From Gammaproteobacteria bacterium (GTDB lineage: Bacteria > Pseudomonadota > Gammaproteobacteria > Chromatiales > Chromatiaceae): DNA of 7,863 nt. Below are positions 1 through 6,841 of this stretch, one piece after another. The stretch lies in NCBI GenBank assembly GCA_008080925.1, contig VMDJ01000172.1, forward strand, positions 1-7,863, written 5' to 3'. Both the position numbers and the translations under genes were made by a program. Each line of letters starts with the position of its first letter. Position 1 is the stretch's first letter. Under the pieces are notes generated by a model that worked only from the letters and a program-made list of their open reading frames with translations, had not been told where the DNA came from and did not search any database.

Positions 1-170
1 TCACCAGAAGGACAAGAACCTTGGCAAGGTGGAGTTTTGTGAATGTAAGTTGGGCACTTATAAGATTCGTCAGCGACAAAAATCTTGTTAGTCCAACCAC
101 CCCAATCGTCGTTACCGTCTTCAAAGCGGCGCCAAGTGAGATTTGTCATTTCGTCATTAGGAGTAGCCAT
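1..170 (-). CDS. dsrL: DsrL, NAD(P)H:acceptor oxidoreductase, N-terminal fragment (cut by window edge)
   Basis: Only the first 56 codons are inside the window; the gene runs on past base 1. DsrL is a cytoplasmic iron-sulfur flavoprotein related to the glutamate synthase small subunit. It partners DsrAB in sulfur oxidisers and passes electrons from sulfur oxidation to NAD(P)+. The visible part starts MATPNDEM, has a Trp-rich stretch (GNDDWGGWTNK), then Cys39, Cys49 and Cys53 in the context KTPPCQGSCPSG. This is the start of the N-terminal cysteine motif of GltD-like proteins that binds [4Fe-4S]. The ATG (168-170) has a strong AAGGAG eight bases upstream. The identification rests on this motif and on the position directly after dsrK, where dsrL sits in A. 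vinosum. The flavin and NAD(P)H domains cannot be seen. Confidence 0.9.
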   Translation of the reverse strand, partial: MATPNDEMTNLTWRRFEDGNDDWGGWTNKIFVADESYKCPTYIHKTPPCQGSCPSG

Positions 171-196
171 CGTAAAGCTCCTTACCTCTAAGCCAT

Positions 197-210
197 GAAC
201 CTGTCGGTTC
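197..210 (-). other. Small hairpin in the dsrK-dsrL gap
   Basis: The 76-bp gap between dsrK and dsrL contains GAACC and GGTTC separated by four bases, a 5-bp stem with a tetraloop. It has no T-run after it, so it does not look like a terminator. It may be an mRNA structure near the dsrL ribosome binding site, or chance. Nothing else stands out in the gap. Confidence 0.3.
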
Positions 211-246
211 GAATTTATGTTTAGTTATTTTGCTAAAGCGTCTGCG

Positions 247-1782
247 TTACGCAGCATCTTCAGCTGATTCGTCGTCATCGTCTTCGGTAACTTGGCCGGT
301 CAAGATGATCGCGTTGGACACCAACTGGTGCACACTCATGATCATGTCCATACCCATACCGTAGTAAGGCAACACCTTAGTGAATTGCGCCTTACAAATC
401 GCACAGATCGCTGCCATATTGGTAACGCCATGCTCTTCGATAACATTTTGTAGAGCATCCATACGAGGCTTAGCGCCTTTCACACGGAGTTCCATCAAGT
501 CGTCAGTCAATAGACCACCACCGCCACCGCAGCAGAAAGTCTTCTCGTGGATGGTCTCAGGGGCCATGTCCACAAAGTTGTTACATACCGCTTTAATTAC
601 ATTGCGAGGAATGGTGAACTGACCACCAGGCTCTGTACCCATACGCGAACCACGCGCAACGTTACATGAGTCGTGATAGGTCAATACCAAGTCGTCATTA
701 AGTGACTTATCGATATTTAAGGTACCTTTCTGCATCTCACCCCAAGTGAACTCAAGGATATGCTGAGGTACTGGATATTTTGGATCCAAGAAGTCGAACG
801 GACCAGCCAAGGTGTTCAGGAAACTGTATGCAACACGCCACGCGTGACCACACTCACCAAACACGATGCGCTTAACGCCTAACTCAAGCGCTGCTTCGCG
901 AATACGCATTGAGATGCGACGCATGTTCTCGTATGAACCGATGAACATACCGAAGTTAGCTGCTTCAGATGCTTTAGAACTCAAAGTCCAAGAAACACCT
1001 GCCTCGTGGAAAACTTTGCCGTAACCGATCAAGCCATCAACGTGTGGCTCTGCAAAGAAGTCAGCTGATGGAGTCACCAACAGAATCTCTGCACCCTTCT
1101 GATCGATTGGGTATTTAACTTCAACACCGGTTTCGTCAAAGACGTCTTCTTCAAGACCTTCCAAGGTATCTTCCAACGCAGGACCAGGAAGACCTAAGTT
1201 GTTACCAATACGGAATACCTTACCGATGATTTCGTTACAGTATTTTTGACCCAGACCAATGCGGTCCATGATCTCGCGTGCCGCCATAGAGATTTCAGCG
1301 GTATCGATGCCATATGGGCAGAACACTGAACAACGACGACATTGTGAACACTGGTGGAAGTAGCTGTACCAATCGTCCAATACTTCACGCGTTAGATCGG
1401 TTGCACCAACCAACTTAGGGAAATACTTACCCGCAAAGGTAAAGTAACGACGGTAAACCTTACGTAAAAGATCCTGACGCGCCACTGGCATGTTCTTTGG
1501 ATCTTTAGTGCCCAAGTAGTAATGACACTTATCAGTACAAGCACCACACTTAACACATGAGTCTAAGTAAACCTGTAGCGAACGGTACTTACCGAGCAGG
1601 TCACCCATGTGATCGATAACTTCTTGTTCCCAACCGTCTTGCAGCTCACCTTTAAAGTTAAGCGCCTGCTGGAACTCTGGAGCCGCAACAAATGACTTCG
1701 CATGAGCCATCGCGCCGACTTCAAGCTTAGGAACTTCGGTGTACTCGGTTAACTCTGGAACTTCAAATTCTGCTTTTGCCAT
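247..1782 (-). CDS. dsrK: DsrK, HdrD-like iron-sulfur subunit of the DsrMKJOP complex
   Basis: DsrK is the cytoplasm-facing catalytic subunit of the DsrMKJOP membrane complex. It resembles the HdrD subunit of heterodisulfide reductase and is thought to act on the DsrC disulfide/trisulfide while exchanging electrons with DsrM. The 511-residue protein has two ferredoxin-type [4Fe-4S] motifs, C76-xx-C79-xx-C82-xxx-C86 and C145-xx-C148-xx-C151-xxx-C155-P. It then has the CCG-domain cysteines that hold the special noncubane-type cluster of HdrB/HdrD proteins: C311, C373, C417-C418-G, C460 and C463. There is no signal peptide or membrane segment. The C-terminus (from about residue 499) is strongly acidic, with four Asp in a row. 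The start is 18 bp after the dsrM stop with an AAAGGT-like site about 10 bases upstream, so it is co-transcribed with dsrM. Confidence 0.96.
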   Translation of the reverse strand: MAKAEFEVPELTEYTEVPKLEVGAMAHAKSFVAAPEFQQALNFKGELQDGWEQEVIDHMGDLLGKYRSLQVYLDSCVKCGACTDKCHYYLGTKDPKNMPVARQDLLRKVYRRYFTFAGKYFPKLVGATDLTREVLDDWYSYFHQCSQCRRCSVFCPYGIDTAEISMAAREIMDRIGLGQKYCNEIIGKVFRIGNNLGLPGPALEDTLEGLEEDVFDETGVEVKYPIDQKGAEILLVTPSADFFAEPHVDGLIGYGKVFHEAGVSWTLSSKASEAANFGMFIGSYENMRRISMRIREAALELGVKRIVFGECGHAWRVAYSFLNTLAGPFDFLDPKYPVPQHILEFTWGEMQKGTLNIDKSLNDDLVLTYHDSCNVARGSRMGTEPGGQFTIPRNVIKAVCNNFVDMAPETIHEKTFCCGGGGGLLTDDLMELRVKGAKPRMDALQNVIEEHGVTNMAAICAICKAQFTKVLPYYGMGMDMIMSVHQLVSNAIILTGQVTEDDDDESAEDAA

Positions 1783-1800
1783 GCTTGCAATAACCTTTAC

Positions 1801-2538
1801 TTAGTTTTCCAGCTTCTTAGCCCAATCCGAGACATGACGTTGCTCTCGAGGGTTATCCACTTGGTTACGCGAAGGACTGAAGAAAACGCCCGGCGCATGT
1901 AACAACTTAGAAATCGGGAAAATGATCATCAAGACACCAACCAACAATAAATGGACCACCATCAAAGGATCAGTAGGCACGTTTGGCATGGTTTCAAAAT
2001 TGAAGGTCATTAAATGACGGAAGAATGACTTCACTGCAACGACATCTGTATGTGCAACAAAGGTTGTTAACGCACCGGTCACACCGATACCCAACAACAG
2101 CAACAACATCAAAATGTCAGATGGCGCAGTAATGTAGCGCACGCGATCGACTAGCATGCGGCGAGCCAACAGACCCAACAAGCCAATCACCATAGCGAAC
2201 GCTAAGTATTTAAATAGTGGCGACACAAACGCAACCGGCGCCCATACTGGCTCCTGGAAATAACGTAAGTGGCGGAACAACACAGCGAAAAGCGCCATGT
2301 GAAATACCCAACCAAACAACCAAGTCCACTTGGTTGACTTGAAAAGGCTTTCGAAAAACACAACCTCACGGAACATACGCAACGCAACACCCGATTGAGT
2401 GGTTGGCGCTGGTGTTGTTGGGATTTTCAAAGGCGCAGGCGTTTTCCAGTATAAACGGATACGACGCGCTAAACCGACCACCAAAATCAAGGTAGCGATA
2501 TAAAACAACGCAACAAATGCGATAGTCAGAAACGACAT
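1801..2538 (-). CDS. dsrM: DsrM, NarI-like membrane cytochrome b of the DsrMKJOP complex
   Basis: DsrM is the di-heme b membrane subunit that links DsrK to the quinone pool. The 245-residue protein has about five hydrophobic segments (roughly residues 3-23, 72-90, 108-126, 140-162 and 190-211) and a polar C-terminal tail. His80 and His90 lie 10 apart, and His196 and His214 lie 18 apart. These are the spacings of the four heme-ligating histidines of nitrate reductase NarI (His56/66 and His187/205), so both hemes are probably kept. The length fits DsrM of sulfur oxidisers. The ribosome binding site is weak (AGAGG, about 11 bases before ATG). The gene follows dsrC after an 82-bp gap holding a strong hairpin, so dsrMK may be expressed below dsrC. 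Confidence 0.93.
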   Translation of the reverse strand: MSFLTIAFVALFYIATLILVVGLARRIRLYWKTPAPLKIPTTPAPTTQSGVALRMFREVVFFESLFKSTKWTWLFGWVFHMALFAVLFRHLRYFQEPVWAPVAFVSPLFKYLAFAMVIGLLGLLARRMLVDRVRYITAPSDILMLLLLLGIGVTGALTTFVAHTDVVAVKSFFRHLMTFNFETMPNVPTDPLMVVHLLLVGVLMIIFPISKLLHAPGVFFSPSRNQVDNPREQRHVSDWAKKLEN

Positions 2539-2580
2539 GTTTCCGAAAACCTCTTTCAGCCTAAAAGATAAGGGTTAGGT

Positions 2581-2609
2581 AAAGCTGCGGAGCAAAGCTC
2601 CGCAGCTTT
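2581..2609 (-). terminator. Perfect 13-bp hairpin after dsrC (partial terminator or mRNA stabiliser)
   Basis: AAAGCTGCGGAGC (2581-2593) and its exact reverse complement (2597-2609) flank a 3-base loop, giving a 13-bp stem with no mismatch. The stem starts 11 bases after the dsrC stop on the transcript. Only three U's close the stem and they are followed by ACC, so it lacks the long U-tract of a full intrinsic terminator. Most likely it protects the 3' end of processed upstream mRNA or gives partial termination, raising DsrC over DsrMK. Being nearly symmetric, it would also form on a plus-strand transcript. Confidence 0.7.
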
Positions 2610-2620
2610 GGGAGCGTAAC

Positions 2621-2959
2621 TTATACGCAGCCGGTAGGCTTTGGCAGACCAGCGTAACGACAAGCTTGCTTACCAGGACCGTATGGGAACAGACCGTAAA
2701 GGTACTTTGAGTTACCTTTGTCTTTACCCAAGTTCTTTGCTACCGCTTTGGTCAAAACGCGGATTGCTGGAGCGATTTGGTACTCTTCATAGTACTCACG
2801 CAAGAACTTGATGATGTCCCAGTGCTCGTCAGTTAGCTCGAGCTCGTCTTGCTTAGACATTACGTCAGCAACACCTGGCACCCAATCATTGATGTTTGCC
2901 AAGTAGCCTTCTTCGTCTACTGCAAACTCTTTACCGTCTACATTGATAGTATCTGACAT
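2621..2959 (-). CDS. dsrC: DsrC, sulfur carrier protein of the Dsr pathway
   Basis: DsrC is a small cytoplasmic protein of the DsrC/TusE family. It carries sulfur on a flexible C-terminal arm between DsrEFH, DsrAB and DsrMKJOP. The 112-residue protein has both redox cysteines: Cys111 as penultimate residue (PTGCV end) and Cys100 eleven residues before it (GKQACRYAGLPKPTGCV). This is the same numbering as in A. vinosum. Having both cysteines, plus the KGNSKYLYGLF segment before the arm, marks a true DsrC rather than a TusE or a one-cysteine paralogue. The ATG has a strong AAGGAG site. The gene lies 44 bp after dsrH and is followed by a strong hairpin. DsrC is needed in excess over the enzymes it serves, which fits this separate spacing. 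Confidence 0.98.
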   Translation of the reverse strand: MSDTINVDGKEFAVDEEGYLANINDWVPGVADVMSKQDELELTDEHWDIIKFLREYYEEYQIAPAIRVLTKAVAKNLGKDKGNSKYLYGLFPYGPGKQACRYAGLPKPTGCV

Positions 2960-3003
2960 AGCTATCTCCTTAATTAAGTAGTTTCGTTAAATACAGGCAG
3001 GGA

Positions 3004-3309
3004 TTACAGCCAAGCTTGAGTTTTGTCAGTGGAACAAACCAGCTCAACGAAACCCGCGTAATCAACAACCTCAACACCATCGATCAAACGATCGTCAGCG
3101 ATGCCACGCGCCTTCAAGTCAGACTTGAGTGCGTAGAATTTCTTACCCGCAGCGCCTGTGATCATTGATTCACACGCAGTGCCTTTTGATGCACCGTAAA
3201 CGCCATCTTCAATAAGAAGAATAGACGCACCCTCAGTTGAAAATTTAATTGCATTTTCAAGTGAGTTCTTTTCAAACGGTGACTTGTTAACAGTGAATAA
3301 ATCAGCCAT
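3004..3309 (-). CDS. dsrH: DsrH, TusB-like subunit of the DsrEFH sulfurtransferase
   Basis: DsrH is the TusB-family subunit of the cytoplasmic DsrE2F2H2 hexamer that relays persulfide sulfur to DsrC. The 101-residue protein has the family's N-terminal LFTVNKSPFEKNSLE, the middle EGASILLIEDGVY, and the C-terminal signature LVCSTDKTQAWL. Its cysteines are Cys46 and Cys92. Position 20 is Ala (codon GCA), whereas the A. vinosum protein has a conserved cysteine there that has been studied alongside DsrE Cys78. The family assignment is secure; whether this subunit itself carries sulfur is doubtful. The start is 10 bp after the dsrF stop, and the AAGGG ribosome binding site overlaps that stop, suggesting translational coupling. 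Confidence 0.94.
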   Translation of the reverse strand: MADLFTVNKSPFEKNSLENAIKFSTEGASILLIEDGVYGASKGTACESMITGAAGKKFYALKSDLKARGIADDRLIDGVEVVDYAGFVELVCSTDKTQAWL

Positions 3310-3319
3310 GTTCGTACCC

Positions 3320-3727
3320 TTAGAAGCTAAACACTACGTCAGATTCAGCCATCAACTCGGTTACTTTCGCAGAGTCAACAACCTCAACAATGTTGTCGAC
3401 TTCTTCTTCAGTTTCCCAGTCTTCCCATGCAACCTCGATAAGGTCATCAGCGGTAAGGCCACGCGCCTCAAGTGATGCTTGATCAACGTACATATAACGC
3501 ACGCCGTAATCACCTAAAGTACGATACGTAGGCATGAAGTTCTTCATGTCAGATTCAGATGTATCACAGCCCTTAACCAGCTGGTAAACACCGTCATCTG
3601 CGAACATTAGACTAACTTCTTGGTCGAATGCCGCACCGATCAGTACAACCTCCAGCGATTCCCATGCATAGATGGTGCCGTAAGGAGCACGACGGTTCAG
3701 ATACATAAACTTCTTAATATCAGACAT
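3320..3727 (-). CDS. dsrF: DsrF, TusC-like subunit of the DsrEFH sulfurtransferase
   Basis: DsrF is the TusC-family subunit of the DsrEFH hexamer and has a mainly structural role beside DsrE and DsrH. The 135-residue protein begins with KKFMYLNRRAPYGTIYAWESLEVVLIGAAF and continues with SLMFADDGVYQLVKG, both typical of the DsrF/TusC fold. Its only cysteine is Cys54. An acidic stretch (about residues 102-112, WEDWETEEEVD) follows the LTADDLIEV segment. AAGGAG lies seven bases before the ATG, and the gene starts 11 bp after dsrE, so E, F and H are translated as a block. Confidence 0.94.
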   Translation of the reverse strand: MSDIKKFMYLNRRAPYGTIYAWESLEVVLIGAAFDQEVSLMFADDGVYQLVKGCDTSESDMKNFMPTYRTLGDYGVRYMYVDQASLEARGLTADDLIEVAWEDWETEEEVDNIVEVVDSAKVTELMAESDVVFSF

Positions 3728-3738
3728 CGTATTTCTCC

Positions 3739-4131
3739 TTAATCGCCAAAGACAACCAAACGATCGCTCTGGATAGCGGCTTCAATAAGCTGACCCAAAC
3801 CCGAGATGCGGAAAGGCTCTTGGATATTGGTTGCGTTCTTTTTATTACGCTCAGCTTCGCCGTCATCCACGAGGCCGCGGCGTTGTGCCGCAGCTACGCA
3901 GAGAACGAGATCTAGGTTGTACTTCTCAGCCAACTCAACCCAACGATTCACAATGTGACGATCGTCTTGTGGTGGAGTCGTCAAGCGAGTGCCGTTCAAC
4001 ACACCATCGTGGTAGAAGAAGACACGCATTACTTCGTGACCATTCTCCAAAGCAGCTTTGGTGAAGTGGTACGCAGTATCAGTCGCTTGGTGCTGATAAG
4101 GACCTTCGTTAATCTGTACTGACAGTTTCAT
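3739..4131 (-). CDS. dsrE: DsrE, TusD-like sulfur-accepting subunit of DsrEFH
   Basis: DsrE is the TusD-family subunit of the DsrEFH complex and holds the active persulfide cysteine used to load DsrC. The 130-residue protein contains Cys78 in LDLVLCVAAAQRRGL, exactly the position of the essential cysteine in A. vinosum DsrE. Before it lie the family's VQINEGPYQHQATDTAYHF N-terminus and the VMRVFFYHDGV strand-loop. The C-terminus GLGQLIEAAIQSDRLVVFGD is also characteristic. The start follows dsrB by 29 bp with a GAGG site about 10 bases upstream. Confidence 0.96.
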   Translation of the reverse strand: MKLSVQINEGPYQHQATDTAYHFTKAALENGHEVMRVFFYHDGVLNGTRLTTPPQDDRHIVNRWVELAEKYNLDLVLCVAAAQRRGLVDDGEAERNKKNATNIQEPFRISGLGQLIEAAIQSDRLVVFGD

Positions 4132-4156
4132 ACTGCAACTACCTCGTCTTTACAGA

Positions 4157-4170
4157 CCGCTTAGAAGCGG
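4157..4170 (-). other. Small hairpin over the dsrB stop codon
   Basis: CCGCT and AGCGG flank four bases that include part of the dsrB stop codon, giving a 5-bp GC-rich stem just before the dsrE leader. It has no U-tract. It may mark a processing or stability boundary between dsrAB and dsrEFH, or be chance. Confidence 0.3.
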
Positions 4171-5234
4171 ATGTAAGTAGAAGAGTTCAAGCTCTTACGA
4201 GCGCCACGCCAGTTATCGATGTGATACTTGGTGAATGGCAGTTCAACTTCTTCGAAGAAACGAGGCCAACCGATACGCTCAACCCACTCGTTGATACGCT
4301 CCCAGTCTTTCGCGCCTTCTTTGTAAGCCTTCAAGATACGCTTAACGATAGCGGTAGCTTCTGGCCAGCGAGGTGGGTTGTTAGGAATACCTGATGCAAC
4401 CAACTTCTGGAACGTAGGCTTGCCACGTGCGTTTGAGTGGTTACCACCAACCCAAATAGACAACTTAGAGTGCTCAGCATCGTTGATCTGCATTGGAGGA
4501 CAAGGAGGGAAACATGCACCACAACAGATACACTTCTTCTCATCAACTTCCAATGAAGGCTTACCGTTAACCATTGCAGGACGAATCGCAGCAACAGGAC
4601 AACGTGCAACAACTGATGGACGCTCACAAACGTTAGCTACGAGATCGTGATTGATCTTAGGTGGCTTAGTGTGTTGAACGTTGATCGCGATGTCGCCTTG
4701 ACCACCACAGTTGATCTGACAGCATGAAGTTGTGATGTGAACACGGTTAGGCATATCAGCCTTACGGAACTCATCAATCAACTCGTCCATCATTGACTTA
4801 ACAACACCTGATGCGTCAGTACCAGGGATGTCACAGTGCAACCAACCTTGAGTGTGTGACAAAGTAGTTACAGAGTTCTGAGTACCACCAACAGGGAAAC
4901 CTTCAGCTTCTAACTTATCAACCAATGGCTGAACACGAGACTCATCAGTTACGAAGAACTCTGGGTTAGAACGAATAGTGAAACGGATATGGCCATCTGA
5001 GTATTCATCAGCGATATCACAAAGATTACGCAGAGTGAAAACGTCAAGGATACGCTGGGTACCCGCTTTGATAGTCCAAAGCTTATCGCCGTTCTTCGCT
5101 ACGTGTAGCAGAACGCCTGGTGCTGGATGCTCGTGATAAGCCCACTGACCAAAGTTACGACGCATAGATGGGTGCATATACTGGAACGGATCAGGACAGC
5201 CTGTCTCAATCGGTTCACGCATTTCTTTTGCCAT
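4161..5234 (-). CDS. dsrB: DsrB, reverse dissimilatory sulfite reductase beta subunit
   Basis: DsrB forms the cytoplasmic alpha2-beta2 siroheme enzyme with DsrA; in this context it oxidises DsrC-bound sulfur to sulfite. The protein is 357 residues from the ATG chosen here. Siroheme-[4Fe-4S] cysteines are Cys134 and Cys171, Cys172, Cys176 (TTSCCQINCGG), the C-Xn-CC-X3-C pattern of DsrB. A ferredoxin-type domain follows, with Cys212-Pro and C235-xx-C238-xx-C241 (KKCICCGACFPPCP). The C-terminus (RIGWPRFFEEVELPFTKYHIDNWRGARKSLNSSTYIRF) is conserved in the family. The start is the ATG at 5232-5234, with GGAGG five bases upstream. A TTG at 5244-5246 would add four residues, but it overlaps that ribosome binding site and is rejected. 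Confidence 0.97.
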   Translation of the reverse strand: MAKEMREPIETGCPDPFQYMHPSMRRNFGQWAYHEHPAPGVLLHVAKNGDKLWTIKAGTQRILDVFTLRNLCDIADEYSDGHIRFTIRSNPEFFVTDESRVQPLVDKLEAEGFPVGGTQNSVTTLSHTQGWLHCDIPGTDASGVVKSMMDELIDEFRKADMPNRVHITTSCCQINCGGQGDIAINVQHTKPPKINHDLVANVCERPSVVARCPVAAIRPAMVNGKPSLEVDEKKCICCGACFPPCPPMQINDAEHSKLSIWVGGNHSNARGKPTFQKLVASGIPNNPPRWPEATAIVKRILKAYKEGAKDWERINEWVERIGWPRFFEEVELPFTKYHIDNWRGARKSLNSSTYIRF

Positions 5235-5239
5235 TTTTA

Positions 5240-5244
5240 CCTCC
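5240..5244 (-). promoter_or_regulatory. Shine-Dalgarno site that fixes the dsrB start
   Basis: GGAGG reads on the minus strand five bases before the ATG at 5234. An in-frame TTG overlaps it, so any longer gene model starting at TTG would translate its own ribosome binding site. Confidence 0.75.
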
Positions 5245-5267
5245 AAAAACCGGGTAAATGTTCTGAC

Positions 5268-5288
5268 CGCGCGGCGCTATGCCGCGCG
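5268..5288 (-). other. GC-only hairpin between dsrA and dsrB
   Basis: CGCGCGGC (5268-5275) and GCCGCGCG (5281-5288) form an 8-bp stem made only of G and C around a 5-base loop, inside the 88-bp gap after dsrA. The transcript downstream has no U-run next to the stem, so it is unlikely to be a simple terminator. An mRNA stability or processing element is more likely, because dsrA and dsrB must be made in equal amounts. Confidence 0.6.
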
Positions 5289-5322
5289 ACAAATACTAAA
5301 TAAAGAGTGGGTTAAAGCTTGA

Positions 5323-6573
5323 TTAAGAAGCTTCAGCTTGACGATCAAACCACTTAACAGCTTCGTCGTCCCAGCCATCCATACGTACGTATGAACACTC
5401 ACGTGGGTGGTTAACCATGTTTGGATCAACTTCAACGCCGATACCTTCAAGGAAGTTAACCAAACCGATACGCTCGATCATCTCACCGCAGCGCTCGTGC
5501 TCGAGTGCGTTCTCAGCCCAGAAATCAATGATTTCTTCAGCCAACTCTACGAGTGATTCCCAATCGTCTTCAGTTTCAAGCTTCTTGAATGGAACAACTA
5601 CGGTACCCATCAAGTCACCGATCTTCAGCGTACGCTTACCACCAATAAGGATGGTTACACCTTTATCATCACCAACCTGCAACGCTTTAGGCATTACGTT
5701 CAGACAGTGCATACAACGTACACAGTCACGGTTGTTGATTGCGATAGTGTCATCGTCATTCAAAGAAACAGCGTTAGTAGGACAACGAGTCACAACGTTA
5801 TCAATGTAGTACTGGCGACCTTTGTCAGCGATGTAGTTCTTAACTTCATCTTGGTTGACTTTCATGTCATCACGCCAAGTACCGATCACAGCGAAGTCAG
5901 CACGCTCTACCGCGTTTTGACAGTCGTTAGGACAACCTGAAACCTTGAACTTGAATTTGTATGGCAACGCTGGACGGTGAACGTCGTCAGTGAAGTTGTT
6001 CACCAACAAACGGTGAGCTTTCTGCTCGTTAGTACAAGACATTTCACAACGTGCTGCACCAACACAAGACATCGCAGTACGTACACAAGGGCCCGCACCA
6101 CCGAGGTCCCAACCGTAGTCGTTGATCTCGTCAAAGAAGTGCTGAGTGCGCTTAGTGTCGGTACCGATGAACATGATGTTACCGGTCTGACCGTGGAAAG
6201 TTACCAAACCTGAACCGTACTTTTCCCAGCTGTCAGCCATTTGGCGAAGCATAGCGGTTGAGTAGTGGTTACCTGCAGGTGGTTGAACACGCAAGGTGTG
6301 GAATTCTTTCGACTCAGGGAAAGCGTGACCTACTTCAGAGAAGCGAGGAATGATACCGCCGCCGTAACCGTATACAGATACAGTGCCGCCTTTCCAGTAA
6401 CCCTTACGGGTTTCGTATGAGTGCTCCAACTGACCCAGCAATGAGTTAGTTACCTTGTTGATACCCTCGTCTGGGTGTTCGTCACGCAGGCGCTTGATAC
6501 CGGTAATGAAACTAGGCCACGGGCCTGATTCCAATTGGTCTAGCATGGGTGTTGCGTACTTATCGATTGCCAT
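5323..6573 (-). CDS. dsrA: DsrA, reverse dissimilatory sulfite reductase alpha subunit
   Basis: DsrA is the alpha subunit of the siroheme sulfite reductase; in sulfur oxidisers it works in reverse, forming sulfite from DsrC-bound sulfur. The 416-residue protein has the siroheme-[4Fe-4S] motif C170-X5-C176 (MSCVGAARCEMSC) with C214-X3-C218 (SGCPNDCQNA). A ferredoxin domain follows, with Cys264-Pro and C284-xx-C287-xx-C290 (RDCVRCMHCLNVMP). The N-terminal LDQLESGPWPSFITGIKRL and the YGYGGGIIPRFSE segment are typical of DsrA. It is first in the operon. The ATG has AGGAG about 10 bases upstream. The oxidative assignment comes from the dsrEFH and dsrL genes nearby, not from DsrA alone. Confidence 0.97.
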   Translation of the reverse strand: MAIDKYATPMLDQLESGPWPSFITGIKRLRDEHPDEGINKVTNSLLGQLEHSYETRKGYWKGGTVSVYGYGGGIIPRFSEVGHAFPESKEFHTLRVQPPAGNHYSTAMLRQMADSWEKYGSGLVTFHGQTGNIMFIGTDTKRTQHFFDEINDYGWDLGGAGPCVRTAMSCVGAARCEMSCTNEQKAHRLLVNNFTDDVHRPALPYKFKFKVSGCPNDCQNAVERADFAVIGTWRDDMKVNQDEVKNYIADKGRQYYIDNVVTRCPTNAVSLNDDDTIAINNRDCVRCMHCLNVMPKALQVGDDKGVTILIGGKRTLKIGDLMGTVVVPFKKLETEDDWESLVELAEEIIDFWAENALEHERCGEMIERIGLVNFLEGIGVEVDPNMVNHPRECSYVRMDGWDDEAVKWFDRQAEAS

Positions 6574-6786
6574 GTCGCTTTCTCTCCTGACTAATCGTTC
6601 TTAGCTTTAAAATTTACATTCGCGGCCCGGGTTATCCGTGCAGCAAAATCTGTGCTCTTTGACTCGGTAGCGGGCTCCCCCCAGCAGCCCGAGCCAGAGC
6701 TTGGACTTCTACCAATGGCGACGAATATTAGAGTCTTTTGCAATTCTCACATACTCCACCAACGGGAGATATCGCTTACAAATTAC

Positions 6787-6802
6787 TATCCCTTAAGAGA
6801 TA
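6787..6802. promoter_or_regulatory. Near-palindrome, candidate operator
   Basis: TATCCCTTAAGAGATA is a 16-bp near-palindrome centred on CTTAAG with one mismatched pair. Its size suits a dimeric regulator in the divergent spacer. No known regulator motif is recognised, so this is only a candidate. Confidence 0.25.
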
Positions 6803-6841
6803 CTTTTGCAGCCTCAGAGCCATTCGTATTTATCTAACTAA

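Noticed and set aside
380..622. Plus-strand open frame inside dsrK, and similar frames inside dsrA, dsrB, dsrE and dsrF
   Set aside because: They are antisense shadows of well-supported genes, with no ribosome binding sites or known domains.
2581..2609. Calling the post-dsrC hairpin a full operon terminator
   Set aside because: The stem is strong, but only three U's follow before ACC, and dsrMKL continue in the same direction without a visible new promoter.
4161..6573. Reading dsrAB as part of a sulfate-reduction pathway
   Set aside because: No dsrD follows dsrB; instead dsrEFH, dsrC and dsrL are present, the set typical of sulfur oxidisers.
6652..6837. 61-codon plus-strand open frame in the divergent spacer
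   Set aside because: It starts with GTG, has no ribosome binding site, no recognisable domain, and lies in the expected regulatory region.
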